From Grimontia hollisae CIP 101886 (lineage in GTDB: Bacteria > Pseudomonadota > Gammaproteobacteria > Enterobacterales > Vibrionaceae): a stretch of 64,000 nucleotides of DNA. This document shows, piece by piece, positions 1 to 9,618 of the stretch. A program made the position numbers and the translations under genes. How positions within the stretch are numbered: the stretch's first letter is position 1; each line of letters opens with the position of its first letter. The stretch spans positions 1-64,000 of the forward strand of contig NZ_ADAQ01000008.1 of the NCBI RefSeq assembly GCF_000176515.1, read 5' to 3'. A model generated the notes under the pieces. It worked only from the letters and a program-made list of their open reading frames with translations, was not told the DNA's origin and did not search any database.

Positions 1-78
1 ATGTCGCTGCCGCTCGACTTGCATGTGTTAGGCCTGCCGCCAGCGTTCAATCTGAGCCATGATCAAACTCTTCAATTA
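1..78 (-). rRNA. rrs: 16S ribosomal RNA, 5' end only
   Basis: Read on the minus strand, this is the start of a bacterial 16S rRNA. It contains the universal 27F priming region (GAGTTTGATCATGGCTCAG) followed by the conserved helix with ATTGAACGCTGGCGGC. The mature 5' end is placed near base 78 by analogy with E. coli. The rest of the gene, and presumably 23S and 5S, lie outside the left edge. The operon runs in the same direction as the ribosomal protein operons to its right. Confidence 0.97.
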
Positions 79-97
79 GAATCTTTTCTGCCCTTCC

Positions 98-114
98 TCA
101 CTTTGAAAAAGTGA
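98..114 (-). other. rrn leader hairpin 1
   Basis: Inverted repeat TCACTT / AAGTGA with a short A-rich loop lies about 20 bases upstream of the 16S start in the transcribed leader. It resembles a second hairpin at 166-187. A role in pre-rRNA folding or processing is inferred only from position. Confidence 0.4.
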
Positions 115-165
115 ACAAAGGCGGCTCAACGAATACTGATATAAATTGACTGTGCTCTTATTGGT

Positions 166-187
166 TTTCACGTTTGAAAACGTGAAA
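166..187 (-). other. rrn leader hairpin 2
   Basis: Perfect 10-base inverted repeat TTTCACGTTT / AAACGTGAAA with a two-base gap in the pre-16S leader. It could form the tip of a processing structure. It is not followed by a T tract in the direction of transcription, so a terminator is unlikely. Confidence 0.45.
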
Positions 188-290
188 TCAAAACAGCTCA
201 AGGCTGTACCAATTTGAATTGGTCACTCAGTTCGTTGATAAATCTTTTGTCTATCAATGACGAGTGCCCACACAGATTGCATAGGTCAAA

Positions 291-303
291 TTGTTAAAGA
301 ACA
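291..303 (-). promoter_or_regulatory. rrn boxA antitermination site
   Basis: The minus strand reads TGTTCTTTAACAA, differing at one base from the E. coli rrn boxA (TGCTCTTTAACAA). BoxA in the leader recruits NusB-NusE so that the long rRNA transcript escapes Rho. Its place between the nearest promoter and the 16S start is as expected. Confidence 0.8.
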
Positions 304-344
304 TTGACTTTAAGAAGCTTTGCTTCTCACCGTCAGGGCTGCGA

Positions 345-372
345 ATTTTACGCTGCCGGGCGATGAAGTCAA
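345..372 (-). promoter_or_regulatory. rrn promoter, third (proximal)
   Basis: On the minus strand, -35 TTGACT (367-372), a 16 bp spacer and -10 TAAAAT (345-350). This is the promoter nearest to the 16S gene, upstream of boxA. The 16 bp spacer is shared by all three promoters here and is typical of rRNA promoters. Confidence 0.75.
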
Positions 373-467
373 GAAGAAATTTTGAGATTTTTCAGTGTGG
401 TTTGCACCCCCTCAAAACACCTTATTGACTTGCCTCTCGGAGCAATTTCCCCTCGAAGCGGGCGGCC

Positions 468-495
468 ATTTTACTGATCCACTTTAATGCGTCAA
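468..495 (-). promoter_or_regulatory. rrn promoter, second
   Basis: On the minus strand, -35 TTGACG (490-495), a 16 bp spacer and -10 TAAAAT (468-473). A GC-rich discriminator (GGCCGCCCGC) follows, the feature that gives stringent, ppGpp-sensitive control in enteric rRNA promoters. Confidence 0.78.
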
Positions 496-589
496 GCATT
501 TATTTTTGACCCAGTTTTAAGGCTTTCGCCGTACCGGTTTGGATGGGCATTTCCGTATTGGAAGCCGCTCTCCGTGTCGGTGAGGCGGC

Positions 590-617
590 ATTATAGGGAG
601 GCAGAAAAATCTGGCAA
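590..617 (-). promoter_or_regulatory. rrn promoter P1 with UP element
   Basis: On the minus strand, -35 TTGCCA (612-617), a 16 bp spacer and -10 TATAAT (590-595), then a GC-rich discriminator (GCCGCCTCACC). Upstream (618-645) is an A/T-rich stretch with TTAAAAAAG resembling an UP element. This is the distal and probably strongest promoter of the rRNA operon. Confidence 0.85.
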
Positions 618-748
618 GACTTTTTTAATGTTTTTTATAGAAAATAGCGTTCTTGAATAAATTTCGGGCAAAAGGCTTATTTTTACTCATTTTATCCATA
701 TCAAATATACAGCAAGCTGTGAATGCCTAATAATGCACTGCGCCACAA

Positions 749-763
749 GGTTAAATATTTGTC
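749..763 (-). promoter_or_regulatory. possible Fis site upstream of rrn P1
   Basis: GGTTAAATATTTGTC matches the degenerate Fis consensus at 13 of 15 positions by eye. It sits about 130-150 bp upstream of the P1 -35, within the range where Fis sites occur in E. coli rrn operons. The rest of 640-885 shows no gene. Confidence 0.35.
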
Positions 764-885
764 CATACTTGAAGTGGATATAGAAAAGCGTACAGAGCTT
801 CGTGTAAGCATCAATCGCTGATATCAATGGCTTGTTAGAGGTTCTATCAGAATAGACAGTGATATTTGAAAAAATACAGACAAGT

Positions 886-912
886 AAAAAGCCAGGCTTA
901 GCCTGGCTTTTT
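886..912 (-). terminator. terminator of the alpha operon
   Basis: Perfect 7 bp stem GCCAGGC / GCCTGGC with a three-base loop, flanked by A5 and T5, so it could act in both directions. It lies 22 bases beyond the rplQ stop and separates the alpha operon from the rRNA promoters. Confidence 0.92.
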
Positions 913-934
913 ATCAGAATGGACCGAGAGCGAG

Positions 935-1321
935 TTACTCAGCTGTTTCTTCAGCAGCTTGCTCTGGACGATCTACCAACTCGATATAAGCCATAGGGGC
1001 TTTATCGCCAGCACGTACACCGCATTTCAGAATACGAGTGTAACCGCCTGCACGAGAGGCAAAACGTGGACCCAGTTCATTGAACAGCTTCGCTACAACC
1101 GCGTCGTTGCGGGTGCGAGCGAATGCAAGACGACGGTTAGCAACACTGTCGTTCTTTGCTAGGGTAATCAATGGCTCAATTACGCGACGCAGCTCTTTTG
1201 CCTTAGGCAGAGTAGTTTTGATAACTTCATGAGTTACCAGAGAGCTAGCCATGTTGCTGAACATCGCTTTGCGATGGCTGCTGTTGCGATTGAGTTGACG
1301 ACCACTCTTACGATGGCGCAT
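935..1321 (-). CDS. rplQ: 50S ribosomal protein L17
   Basis: Full-length L17 (128 residues), a large-subunit protein that contacts 23S rRNA near the exit tunnel. The N-terminus [12 protein letters not shown] and the central FARTRND segment are diagnostic of the family. It ends in a short Glu/Ala-rich tail. It is the last gene of the alpha operon, 35 bases after rpoA, and is followed at once by a strong terminator. Confidence 0.98.
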   Translation of the reverse strand: MRHRKSGRQLNRNSSHRKAMFSNMASSLVTHEVIKTTLPKAKELRRVIEPLITLAKNDSVANRRLAFARTRNDAVVAKLFNELGPRFASRAGGYTRILKCGVRAGDKAPMAYIELVDRPEQAAEETAE

Positions 1322-1356
1322 GACCTAATCCTTCTAACTAAGTAATCAGAATCTGA

Positions 1357-2346
1357 TTAATCTTCAGCGATTGATGCTGGCGGCCAGTTTTCCAGGCGCA
1401 TACCCAGAGACAGACCACGTGAAGCCAGCACGTCTTTAATTTCAGTCAAAGACTTCTTACCGAGGTTTGGCGTTTTAAGAAGCTCAACCTCAGTGCGCTG
1501 TACCAGATCACCGATGTAGTGGATCGCTTCTGCTTTCAAACAGTTAGCAGAGCGAACAGTTAGTTCAAGATCGTCTACAGGACGCAGTAGGATCGGATCG
1601 AACTCTGGCTTCTCTTCTTTCTCTTCAGGAACTCGTACATCACGCAGATCTACGAATGCATCCAATTGCTCAGCAAGAATCGTTGCTGCGCGACGAATAG
1701 CTTCCTCTGGATCAAGCGTACCATTGGTTTCCATATCGATAACCAGCTTGTCTAAGTCCGTACGTTGTTCAACACGTGCTGCTTCAACATTGTAAGCAAT
1801 ACGGTCTACTGGACTGAACGTTGCATCAACAAGCAAACGGCCGATTGGGCGCTCATCTTCTTCAGTATGAATACGCGCTGACGCTGGTACATAGCCGCGA
1901 CCACGCTCTACCTTGATTCGCATACTGATTTCAGCATTTGAATCTGTCAGATGGCAGATCACGTGTTCTGGGTTCGCAATCTCAACACCACCGTCATGGG
2001 TGATGTCGCCTGCAACAACAGGGCCTGCACCAGACTTATTTAGGGTAAGGATAACTTCATCTTTACCCTCTACCTTAACGGCCAGGCCTTTAAGGTTAAG
2101 CAGGATTTCCAGGATATCCTCCTGTACGCCCTCTTTGGTGCTGTACTCGTGCAACACGCCGTCAATCTCTACTTCTGTCACTGCGCAACCAGGCATAGAC
2201 GACAGTAGGATGCGACGTAGAGCATTACCTAGGGTGTGACCAAAGCCACGCTCTAGCGGCTCAAGAGTTACTTTTGCGTGCGTCGAGCTAACTTGTTCGA
2301 TGTCAACGAGACGCGGCTTAAGAAATTCTGTTACAGAACCCTGCAT
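1357..2346 (-). CDS. rpoA: RNA polymerase alpha subunit
   Basis: At 329 residues it has the same length as E. coli alpha. The N-terminal domain (about 1-235) dimerises and nucleates beta/beta' assembly. A Glu-rich linker (about 236-248) leads to the C-terminal domain (about 250-329), which binds UP elements and activators such as CRP. The DNA-binding patch around RSANCLKAE and the [10 protein letters not shown] loop is intact, so UP-element use at the nearby rrn promoter is plausible. It lies 23 bases after rpsD in the alpha operon. Confidence 0.98.
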   Translation of the reverse strand: MQGSVTEFLKPRLVDIEQVSSTHAKVTLEPLERGFGHTLGNALRRILLSSMPGCAVTEVEIDGVLHEYSTKEGVQEDILEILLNLKGLAVKVEGKDEVILTLNKSGAGPVVAGDITHDGGVEIANPEHVICHLTDSNAEISMRIKVERGRGYVPASARIHTEEDERPIGRLLVDATFSPVDRIAYNVEAARVEQRTDLDKLVIDMETNGTLDPEEAIRRAATILAEQLDAFVDLRDVRVPEEKEEKPEFDPILLRPVDDLELTVRSANCLKAEAIHYIGDLVQRTEVELLKTPNLGKKSLTEIKDVLASRGLSLGMRLENWPPASIAED

Positions 2347-2369
2347 TGTGTCCTCTCTTTAGTTTAGCC

Positions 2370-2990
2370 TTACTTAGAGTAAAGCTCGACGATCAGGTGT
2401 TCGTTGATGTCAGCAGACAAATCTGAACGCTCTGGCAGACGCTTGAAAGTGCCTTCCATTTTGTTGCTGTCTACTTCGATCCAAGTTGGCAGCTCGCGCT
2501 GAGCAGCAATTTCAAGTGCTGCTTTGATGCGTGCTTGGTTTTTAGCTTTCTCACGAATGCTAATAACGTCGTTGGCCGTTACCTTGAAAGAAGGAACGTT
2601 AACCACTTTACCGTTAACCAGGATCGCTTTGTGGCTTACCAGCTGACGTGATTCTGCGCGAGTTGCACCGAAGCCCATGCGGTAAACCACATTGTCCAGA
2701 CGACCTTCCAGAAGTTGCAGCAGATTTTCACCTGTGTTGCCTTTCAGGCGAGCAGCTTCTTTGTAGTAGTTACGGAATTGTTTTTCCAGTACGCCGTAGA
2801 TGCGACGAACTTTTTGCTTCTCACGAAGCTGAACGCCGTAGTCAGACAGACGACCACGACGCGCGCCGTGTACGCCTGGGGCGTTGTCAATTTTACACTT
2901 GGTATCAATCGCGCGTACGCCTGACTTCAGGAACAAGTCAGTACCTTCGCGACGGCTAAGCTTCAGCTTAGGACCCAAATATCTTGCCAT
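2370..2990 (-). CDS. rpsD: 30S ribosomal protein S4
   Basis: 206 residues, as in E. coli. S4 is a primary 16S rRNA binder that starts 30S assembly and joins the S4-like RNA-binding fold (about residues 95-160). It is also the repressor of the alpha operon in enteric bacteria, binding the leader upstream of rpsM. A matching leader is visible here at 3787-3860. This version has no CxxC zinc site at the N-terminus. Confidence 0.98.
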   Translation of the reverse strand: MARYLGPKLKLSRREGTDLFLKSGVRAIDTKCKIDNAPGVHGARRGRLSDYGVQLREKQKVRRIYGVLEKQFRNYYKEAARLKGNTGENLLQLLEGRLDNVVYRMGFGATRAESRQLVSHKAILVNGKVVNVPSFKVTANDVISIREKAKNQARIKAALEIAAQRELPTWIEVDSNKMEGTFKRLPERSDLSADINEHLIVELYSK

Positions 2991-3020
2991 GATCTTTCTC
3001 CAGAATTCTAAGAAACAGCG

Positions 3021-3416
<396 letters not shown>

Positions 3417-3429
3417 TTACCTACCCCGA

Positions 3430-3786
3430 TTATTTCTTGATCGGCTTGCGCGGACCCTTACGGGTACGAGCATTGGTCTTCGTACGCTGACCACGTAGTG
3501 GCAAGCTGCGACGATGACGCAAACCGCGGTAACAACCAAGGTCCATCAGACGCTTGATGTTCATGGAAACTTCACGACGTAGATCACCTTCTACAGTGTA
3601 CTTGGCAACGCCATCACGCAGTAGATCGATCTGCTCTTCAGTTAGTTCACTGATCTTAGTGCTTTCAGCAATACCAGTTTCAGCCAAGATAGCTTTTGAA
3701 CGGGTTTTACCGATGCCATAGATCGCAGTCAGTGCGATTACAGCATGCTTCTGATCAGGAATGTTAATGCCTGCAATACGGGCCAC
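3430..3786 (-). CDS. rpsM: 30S ribosomal protein S13
   Basis: 118 residues beginning [11 protein letters not shown], a head protein that touches the P-site tRNA through its basic C-terminal tail and bridges to the 50S subunit. The start codon is GTG at 3784-3786, as in E. coli. An AGGAG lies 8 bases upstream, inside the leader pseudoknot. It is the first gene of the alpha operon. Confidence 0.97.
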   Translation of the reverse strand: MARIAGINIPDQKHAVIALTAIYGIGKTRSKAILAETGIAESTKISELTEEQIDLLRDGVAKYTVEGDLRREVSMNIKRLMDLGCYRGLRHRRSLPLRGQRTKTNARTRKGPRKPIKK

Positions 3787-3860
3787 TATTCACTCCTAGT
3801 ACTTTATCAAGAAGAACCGCTGCAAAGCCCGTTTAGGATACGCAGCGGCCATACCACTTC
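3787..3860 (-). promoter_or_regulatory. alpha operon leader, S4-responsive RBS pseudoknot
   Basis: Read on the minus strand, the segment GTATCCTAAACGGGC followed by GCAGCGG and, nearer the gene, TACTAGGAGTGAATAGTGG closely follows the E. coli alpha leader. There S4 locks a pseudoknot around the rpsM ribosome binding site and stops translation. The matching elements are the conserved GTATCCT...ACGGGC block, the spacing to AGGAG and the GTG start. The fold was not computed. Confidence 0.75.
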
Positions 3861-3880
3861 TTTTGCACACACAAAAGGTG

Positions 3881-3901
3881 GGCTGGCTAATGTAGCCAGC
3901 C
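3881..3901 (-). other. hairpin between spc and alpha operons
   Basis: 9 bp perfect stem GGCTGGCTA / TAGCCAGCC with a three-base loop in the 147-base rpmJ-rpsM gap. The sequence downstream on the minus strand (CACCTTTTGTG) is only weakly T-rich. It may be a partial terminator or an mRNA-processing stem at the end of the spc message. Confidence 0.5.
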
Positions 3902-3933
3902 TGCCTAAATTTTGCAAGAAAAATATTCTGCTA

Positions 3934-4047
3934 TTAGCCTTGGCGCTGCTTGTGCTTTGGCTCACTGCAAATCACGCGAACAACACCGTTACGCTTGATA
4001 ACTTTACAGTTACGGCAGATTTTCTTAACGGAAGCACGAACTTTCAT
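3934..4047 (-). CDS. rpmJ: 50S ribosomal protein L36
   Basis: 37-residue protein, [17 protein letters not shown] at the start. Cys11, Cys14, Cys27 and His32 form the zinc ribbon of the classic zinc-binding form of L36 (the paralogue used under zinc starvation lacks these). It packs against 23S rRNA near the L6 stalk region. Last gene of the spc operon, 26 bases after secY. Confidence 0.96.
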
Positions 4048-4073
4048 TGCTAAACTCCGTAAATGACAATCTG

Positions 4074-5399
4074 TTATCGGCCGTAGCCTTTCAGATTGGC
4101 TTTCTTCAACACGGACTCATATTGTTGAGACATCAGATGTGTCTGAACTTGAGCCATAAAGTCCATGATTACTACGACTACGATAAGTAGGGATGTGCCG
4201 CCGAAATAGAAGCGTACATTCCAAGCAATCATCATGAACTCGGGGATCAGACAGATAAAGGTAATGTACAACGCACCAGCTAAGGTCAGTCGTGTCATCA
4301 CTTTATCAATGTACTTCGCAGTCTGCTCGCCCGGGCGAATACCAGGTACGAATGCACCAGACTTCTTCAGATTGTCTGCTGTCTCACGCGGGTTGAATAC
4401 CAACGCCGTGTAGAAGAAACAGAAGAAGATAATCGCTGCAGCATAAAGAATTACATACAGAGGTTGGCCTGGGCTTAGTGCCAACGACACGTCTGCCAGC
4501 CATCCCAGCTGTTCACTTTGGCCAAACCATTGGGCCAAGGTGCCTGGAAACAGGATAATACTTGATGCAAAAATCGCTGGAATTACGCCTGCCATATTTA
4601 ATTTCAATGGCAAATGAGTGCTTTGCGCTGCAAAAACACGACGGCCTTGCTGACGCTTCGCGTAGTTAACGACAATTCGACGCTGACCACGCTCAACAAA
4701 CACCACAAACGCAATTACCGCGAATGCAATTACCGCAATCAACAGAAGAAGAAGCACGTGCAATTCACCTTGACGCGCTTGCTCCGCTGTCTGTCCGATA
4801 GCGGATGGTAATCCTGCAACGATACCCGCAAAAATAATAAGGGAAATACCGTTACCAATACCACGCTCAGTGATCTGCTCACCTAACCACATCAAGAACA
4901 TGGTACCAGTGACCAGACTCACAACAGCGGTAAAGTAGAACCCAAGGCCAGGGTTAACCACAAGCCCAGGAATCATACTTGGCAAGCCCGTAGCGATACC
5001 AATCGCCTGGAACGTTGCCAACACCAGCGTACCGTAGCGGGTGTACTGGCTAATCTTGCGACGGCCAGACTCCCCTTCCTTCTTCAACTCAGCCAAGGCT
5101 GGATGAACCACCGTGAGCAGCTGGACAATAATCGATGCCGAAATATACGGCATGATACCCAGCGCCAGGATAGAAGCACGCTCAAGAGCACCACCAGAGA
5201 ACATGTTAAACAGTTCAATGATGGTGCCTTGTTGCTGTTCGAACAGATCGGCAAGTACAGCAGCGTCAATACCAGGAATTGGCACAAAAGAACCAGCACG
5301 GAAAACCAATAACGCGCCTACCACAAACAGTAGACGGCTTTTCAGCTCCGCAAGTCCACCTTTTGCACTACTAAAATTTTGTCCTGGTTGTTTTGCCAT
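4074..5399 (-). CDS. secY: SecY, channel subunit of the Sec translocase
   Basis: 441 residues with ten hydrophobic helices, the usual length for the inner-membrane channel through which SecA and the ribosome push unfolded proteins. The N-terminus MAKQPGQNF and the cytosolic loops containing [12 protein letters not shown] and [18 protein letters not shown] are family hallmarks. The latter is the loop that binds SecA and ribosomes. Its place between rplO and rpmJ in the spc operon is conserved across bacteria. Confidence 0.98.
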
Positions 5400-5421
5400 C
5401 TGTACCTCGTCCTCGAGCTAA

Positions 5422-5856
5422 TTATTCCTCGATTTTACCGCCAGCAGCTTCGATTGCAGCTTTAGCGCCTTTAGTAACGCGAAGACCTTTAACAGTCACT
5501 GAGCGAGCAATCTCACCAGACAGTACGATTTTCGCCGTACGGATGTCTTTAGTGATCACGTTAGCTGCTTTCAGTGTCTCAAGGCTTACTACGTCACCGT
5601 CAACTTTAGCCAGCTCGCTCAAGCGAACTTCAGCTGCAGTCAGGCTCTTACGAGAAGTAAAACCAAATTTTGGCAGACGCTGTTTCAAAGGCATTTGACC
5701 GCCTTCAAAACCTGGGCGTACAGAACCACCTGAACGTGATTTCTGACCTTTGTGACCACGGCCACCCGTTTTGCCCAGGCCTGAACCGATACCACGGCCA
5801 ACGCGCTTCTTAGAAGGCTTTGAACCTGCAGCCGGAGATAGAGTATTCAGACGCAT
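5422..5856 (-). CDS. rplO: 50S ribosomal protein L15
   Basis: 144 residues. The Gly/Arg/Lys-rich N-terminal extension (about 1-45, with [19 protein letters not shown]) threads into 23S rRNA. A globular C-terminal domain follows. It is needed for late 50S assembly. Only five bases separate it from rpmD and 22 from secY. Confidence 0.98.
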   Translation of the reverse strand: MRLNTLSPAAGSKPSKKRVGRGIGSGLGKTGGRGHKGQKSRSGGSVRPGFEGGQMPLKQRLPKFGFTSRKSLTAAEVRLSELAKVDGDVVSLETLKAANVITKDIRTAKIVLSGEIARSVTVKGLRVTKGAKAAIEAAGGKIEE

Positions 5857-5861
5857 TGTGA

Positions 5862-6041
5862 TTACTCCTCCACTTTAACCATGTAGTAAACTTGATTGAT
5901 CATGCCGCGTACGCAAGCAGTGTCTTCAAGTTCAACAGTGTGGTTGATGCGACGTAGGCCCAAGCCACGCAGGGTAGCTTTGTGTTTCGGCAAACGGCCG
6001 ATTGAGCTACGAGTCTGAGTTACTTTGATTGTTTTAGCCAT
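5862..6041 (-). CDS. rpmD: 50S ribosomal protein L30
   Basis: 59 residues, [16 protein letters not shown] at the start and YYMVKVEE at the end. This is a complete bacterial-type L30, not disrupted. It is a small alpha/beta protein that binds 23S rRNA domain II and 5S-side helices. The frame was read directly from the sequence between rplO and rpsE, with 5- and 6-base gaps on either side. Confidence 0.97.
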   Translation of the reverse strand: MAKTIKVTQTRSSIGRLPKHKATLRGLGLRRINHTVELEDTACVRGMINQVYYMVKVEE

Positions 6042-6047
6042 GTCGAA

Positions 6048-6545
6048 TTACCCCAGAATTTCGTTTACAGGCAGACCACGCTTAGCAGCTACCATTTCTG
6101 GAGACTTCATACCACCCAGACCATCGATCGTTGCACGAACGATGTTGATTGGGTTGGTAGAACCGTATGCCTTTGCCAGAACGTTGCGAACACCCGCAAC
6201 TTCCAGAACTGCACGCATCGCACCACCTGCGATGATACCTGTACCTTCTGATGCTGGCTGCATGTACACTTTAGAACCAGTGTGGCGGCCTTTAACAGCG
6301 TGGTGCAGCGTACCGTCGTTCAGCGCAACAGTAACCATGTTACGGCGCGCTTTTTCCATCGATTTTTGGATAGCAGCAGGCACTTCACGGGCTTTACCGT
6401 AACCGAAACCTACGCGACCATTGCCATCACCCACTACAGTCAGAGCGGTGAAGCTGAAGATGCGACCACCTTTAACCGTTTTAGATACACGGTTAACAGC
6501 AATCAGCTTCTCATGCAAATCACTTTGTTGTTTATCGTTAGCCAT
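6048..6545 (-). CDS. rpsE: 30S ribosomal protein S5
   Basis: 165 residues. It has an N-terminal double-stranded-RNA-binding-like domain (about 10-75, [13 protein letters not shown]) and a C-terminal domain with [16 protein letters not shown]5 is at the mRNA entry channel and influences decoding accuracy. Six bases separate it from rpmD and 13 from rplR. Confidence 0.98.
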   Translation of the reverse strand: MANDKQQSDLHEKLIAVNRVSKTVKGGRIFSFTALTVVGDGNGRVGFGYGKAREVPAAIQKSMEKARRNMVTVALNDGTLHHAVKGRHTGSKVYMQPASEGTGIIAGGAMRAVLEVAGVRNVLAKAYGSTNPINIVRATIDGLGGMKSPEMVAAKRGLPVNEILG

Positions 6546-6558
6546 CTTTCCGCCTACC

Positions 6559-6912
6559 TTAGAATTTCAGACCAGCTTCACGGGCAGCTTCTGCCAGTGC
6601 AGCCACACGGCCGTGGTATTGGAAACCGGAACGGTCAAAAGCAACAGTCTCGATGCCTTTTTCCTTCGCACGCTCAGCAATAGCTTTACCTACAGCTGCC
6701 GCCGCGTCTTTGTTACCGGTGCTTTTCACTTGCTCACGGATCGCTTTTTCTACGGTAGAAGCAGCTGCGATTACTTCGGAGCCATTTGCCGCGATAACCT
6801 GTGCGTACACGTGACGTGGAGTACGGTGTACCACTAGGCGAGTCGCACCCAGTTCAGCAATCTTGCGACGCGCTCGGGTCGCACGACGGATACGAGCAAT
6901 TTTCTTATCCAT
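6559..6912 (-). CDS. rplR: 50S ribosomal protein L18
   Basis: 117 residues. L18 binds 5S rRNA and, with L5, docks it into the central protuberance. The basic N-terminus ([17 protein letters not shown]) and the C-terminal [17 protein letters not shown] are typical. Spacing in the spc operon is 9 bases from rplF. Confidence 0.98.
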   Translation of the reverse strand: MDKKIARIRRATRARRKIAELGATRLVVHRTPRHVYAQVIAANGSEVIAAASTVEKAIREQVKSTGNKDAAAAVGKAIAERAKEKGIETVAFDRSGFQYHGRVAALAEAAREAGLKF

Positions 6913-6921
6913 AGTGTTACC

Positions 6922-7455
6922 TTACTTCTTCTTAGCTTCTTTAGTACGCACAACTTCGTCAGCGTAACGAACACCTTTACCTTTGTAAGGCTCTGGCTGA
7001 CGGTATGCACGGATATCAGCAGCGACTTGACCAATCAATTGTTTGTCTGTACCAGTCAAAACAATTTCAGTTTGGCTTGGGCATTCTGCTTTGATGCCTG
7101 CAGGCAGTTCATGTTCAACAGGGTGTGAGAAGCCCAGAGTCAGAGCGACTGCGTTACCCTTCATTGACGCACGATAACCAACACCTTTCAGGATCAGTTT
7201 CTTGGTATAGCCTTCAGTAACACCAACAACCATGTTGTTCACCAGCGCACGTGCGGTACCTGCTTGAGCATTAGCTTTAGCAACACCTTCACGTGGGGCA
7301 AACGTCACAGCATTGTCTTCTAGGCTGACTACCACTGCATTGTTGATAACGCGGGTCAATTCACCTTTGCTACCTTTTACAGTGATTTCCTGACCGTTCA
7401 GTTTCACCTCTACGCCGGCAGGAATAACTACGGGTGCTTTTGCAACACGAGACAT
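6922..7455 (-). CDS. rplF: 50S ribosomal protein L6
   Basis: 177 residues in two repeated alpha/beta domains (about 1-80 and 81-170). The C-terminal half carries the conserved [13 protein letters not shown] segment. L6 lies at the base of the factor-binding stalk next to the sarcin-ricin loop, where EF-G and EF-Tu (both encoded later in this window) act. Confidence 0.98.
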   Translation of the reverse strand: MSRVAKAPVVIPAGVEVKLNGQEITVKGSKGELTRVINNAVVVSLEDNAVTFAPREGVAKANAQAGTARALVNNMVVGVTEGYTKKLILKGVGYRASMKGNAVALTLGFSHPVEHELPAGIKAECPSQTEIVLTGTDKQLIGQVAADIRAYRQPEPYKGKGVRYADEVVRTKEAKKK

Positions 7456-7465
7456 TTCCTACTCC

Positions 7466-7858
7466 TTATGCTACGTAGCAGATGATTTCACCGCCCAGGC
7501 CCGCTTTGCGAGCTGCACGGTCGGTCATCAAACCTTTTGAAGTTGATACTACAGCAATACCCAGACCACCCATTACAGAAGGCAGCTCATCTTTTTTCTT
7601 ATAGATGCGCAGACCTGGACGGCTTACACGCTGGATTTGCTCGATAACTGGTTTAGCTTCGAAGTACTTTAGAGTAACTTCCAGCTCAGGCTTAACTTCG
7701 CCAGAAACAGCGTAGTCAGCCACATAACCTTCAGCTTTCAGTAGCTCAGCAATTGCCACTTTCAGCTTTGACGAAGGCATCTTAACAGCAACTTTCGCTG
7801 CTGCCTGACCATTGCGGATGCGGGTCAGCATATCCGAAATCGGATCTTGCATGCTCAT
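7466..7858 (-). CDS. rpsH: 30S ribosomal protein S8
   Basis: 130 residues with [14 protein letters not shown] near the N-terminus and [14 protein letters not shown] near 100. S8 is a primary assembly protein binding helix 21 of 16S rRNA. In enterics it also represses the spc operon by binding a mimic of that helix at the rplE start. A matching stem is present here at 8705-8727. Confidence 0.98.
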   Translation of the reverse strand: MSMQDPISDMLTRIRNGQAAAKVAVKMPSSKLKVAIAELLKAEGYVADYAVSGEVKPELEVTLKYFEAKPVIEQIQRVSRPGLRIYKKKDELPSVMGGLGIAVVSTSKGLMTDRAARKAGLGGEIICYVA

Positions 7859-7881
7859 AAGTCTTTACTCCCGTGATTCAA

Positions 7882-8187
7882 TTACCAGCTTGCCTTACGC
7901 AGACCCGGAATCTCGCCTTTCATGCAAGCTTCACGAACCTTGATTCGGCTCAAGCCGAATTTGCGTAGGTAGCCATGTGGACGACCAGTCTGGTTGCAGC
8001 GGTTACGCTGACGAGACTTAGCAGAATCACGCGGAAGAGTTTGAAGCTTCAGGACGGCATCCCAACGCTCTTCTTCAGACGCATTAACATTTTTGATGAT
8101 AGCTTTCAGTGCTGCACGCTTCTCAGCGAACTTTGCTACCAGCTTCGCGCGTTTTACTTCGCGCGCTTTCATTGATTGCTTAGCCAT
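7882..8187 (-). CDS. rpsN: 30S ribosomal protein S14
   Basis: 101 residues, the long form of S14 without the CxxC zinc motifs found in the short form. The C-terminal end with [18 protein letters not shown] is diagnostic. It belongs to the 30S head with S3 and S10. The gap to rplE is 17 bases. Confidence 0.98.
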   Translation of the reverse strand: MAKQSMKAREVKRAKLVAKFAEKRAALKAIIKNVNASEEERWDAVLKLQTLPRDSAKSRQRNRCNQTGRPHGYLRKFGLSRIKVREACMKGEIPGLRKASW

Positions 8188-8204
8188 TACAGTAACCCTT
8201 CACC

Positions 8205-8744
8205 TTACTTACGGAATGGGAAGTTAAAGGCAGCCAGCAGAGCTTGACCTTCCTCATCAGTCGCCGCTGAGGTCGTGATAGTGATATCAAGACCACGGAT
8301 ACGATCTACTTTGTCGTAGTCGATCTCTGGGAAGATGATTTGCTCACGAACGCCCATGCTATAGTTACCGCGACCGTCGAAAGATTTCGAACTAACGCCA
8401 CGGAAGTCACGCACACGTGGAAGAGCGATTGAAATCAGACGCTCCAGGAAATCCCACATACGCTCGCCACGCAGGGTTACTTTACAACCAATTGGGTAGC
8501 CCTCACGGATCTTGAAGCCAGCAACTGATTTACGTGCTTTTGTGATCAGCGGCTTTTGACCTGAGATAGAAGCCAGGTCTGATGCTGCATTTTCAAGCAG
8601 TTTCTTATCGTTGATTGCTTCGCCCACACCCATGTTCAGGGTGATCTTTTCGATCCTTGGGACTTGCATGATACTCTTGTATTTGAACTTTTCAGTCAGT
8701 TCTTTTACAACAGTCTCTTTGTAGTAATCATGCAGTTTCGCCAT
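8205..8744 (-). CDS. rplE: 50S ribosomal protein L5
   Basis: 179 residues starting [15 protein letters not shown]5 binds 5S rRNA in the central protuberance and contacts S13 and P-site tRNA. The motif [12 protein letters not shown] is near residue 75. Its first codons overlap a hairpin matching the S8 repressor site of the E. coli spc operon. Confidence 0.98.
   Translation of the reverse strand: MAKLHDYYKETVVKELTEKFKYKSIMQVPRIEKITLNMGVGEAINDKKLLENAASDLASISGQKPLITKARKSVAGFKIREGYPIGCKVTLRGERMWDFLERLISIALPRVRDFRGVSSKSFDGRGNYSMGVREQIIFPEIDYDKVDRIRGLDITITTSAATDEEGQALLAAFNFPFRK
8705..8727 (-). promoter_or_regulatory. probable S8 repressor site in rplE
   Basis: Minus-strand RNA forms a stem UUACUACA / UGUUGUAA with one central U-U mismatch and a seven-base loop, at codons 6-14 of rplE. 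The E. coli spc operon has the same arrangement (UUACUAC...GUAGUUAA), which S8 binds to repress translation. Sequence and location agree; the fold was drawn by eye. Confidence 0.55.
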
Positions 8745-8761
8745 AGTGTACTACTCCAGAA

Positions 8762-9076
8762 TTACTTGATAGTTTCGCCATTCGATTTGAAGAAACGCAC
8801 TTTTTTGCCGTCTTCGAATCGGAAGCCTACACGGTCTGCTTTACCAGTTGCAGCGTTGTAGATAGCCACGTTAGAAACGTCCACTGCAGCTTCTTTTTCT
8901 ACGATGCCACCTTGGATGCCCAGAGCCGGTACAGGCTTCTGGTGTTTCTTAACCAGGTTAATACCTTCAACGATAACTTTACCGGTGGTCAGAACCTTCG
9001 TTACTTTACCTTTCTTGCCTTTGTCTTTACCAGCAAGAAGGATAACTTCGTCGTTACGACGGATTTTAGCTGCCAT
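8762..9076 (-). CDS. rplX: 50S ribosomal protein L24
   Basis: 104 residues with an N-terminal KOW motif ([15 protein letters not shown], about residues 11-25). L24 initiates 50S assembly on the 5' domain of 23S rRNA and borders the exit tunnel. The gap is 17 bases to rplE and 12 bases to rplN. Confidence 0.98.
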   Translation of the reverse strand: MAAKIRRNDEVILLAGKDKGKKGKVTKVLTTGKVIVEGINLVKKHQKPVPALGIQGGIVEKEAAVDVSNVAIYNAATGKADRVGFRFEDGKKVRFFKSNGETIK

Positions 9077-9088
9077 TTTAACCGCTCC

Positions 9089-9460
9089 TTACAGAACTTC
9101 TGGCGCCAGAGACACAATCTTCATGAACTTATCGCCACGAAGTTCGCGTGTCACAGGACCAAAGATACGAGTACCGATTGGTTGCTCAGTATTGTTATTC
9201 AACAGTACGCAAGCATTACGGTCGAAGCGAATGACAGAGCCGTCTGGACGACGAACGCCTTTACGGGTGCGAACTACAACCGCCTTCAGGACATCACCTT
9301 TTTTTACTTTACCGCGTGGGATTGCATCTTTAACGGTAACTTTGATGATATCGCCGATATGGGCGTAGCGACGGTGTGAACCACCCAGCACCTTAATACA
9401 CATTACACTGCGAGCGCCGGAATTATCGGCTGCATCCAGCATACTTTGCATTTGGATCAT
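9089..9460 (-). CDS. rplN: 50S ribosomal protein L14
   Basis: 123 residues starting [17 protein letters not shown], one of the most conserved ribosomal N-termini. L14 sits on the subunit interface and, together with L19, contacts helix 14 of 16S rRNA (bridge B8). It is the first gene of the spc operon; a 158-base gap with a terminator separates it from rpsQ. Confidence 0.98.
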   Translation of the reverse strand: MIQMQSMLDAADNSGARSVMCIKVLGGSHRRYAHIGDIIKVTVKDAIPRGKVKKGDVLKAVVVRTRKGVRRPDGSVIRFDRNACVLLNNNTEQPIGTRIFGPVTRELRGDKFMKIVSLAPEVL

Positions 9461-9529
9461 TGTTAGTGCTCCGCTGTTATTACATCTAGACCCATCTCGG
9501 GTCGGGCTGCCTCATTACAAGGGCGGCGA

Positions 9530-9535
9530 ATAATA
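9530..9535 (-). promoter_or_regulatory. possible -10 of a spc operon promoter
   Basis: In the 158-base rpsQ-rplN gap the minus strand has TATTAT followed by a GC-rich stretch (TCGCCGCC), like a growth-controlled discriminator. No convincing -35 stands 16-18 bases upstream, so this is tentative. A short hairpin ACCC-GAGAT-GGGT (9490-9502) follows in the leader. Confidence 0.35.
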
Positions 9536-9556
9536 ACACTATTTTTTGAAGATGGG

Positions 9557-9591
9557 TAGATAAAAAATAAACGGCCCCAGAAAAGGAGCCG
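9557..9591 (-). terminator. terminator of the S10 operon
   Basis: On the minus strand, stem CGGCTCC / GGGGCCG (one G-U pair, six-base loop) is followed by TTTATTTTTTA. It starts 28 bases after the rpsQ stop. It would end the S10 transcript or let a fraction pass into spc. Confidence 0.85.
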
Positions 9592-9618
9592 CTTCGTTTT
9601 TATCGCCGGAAAGCTACC

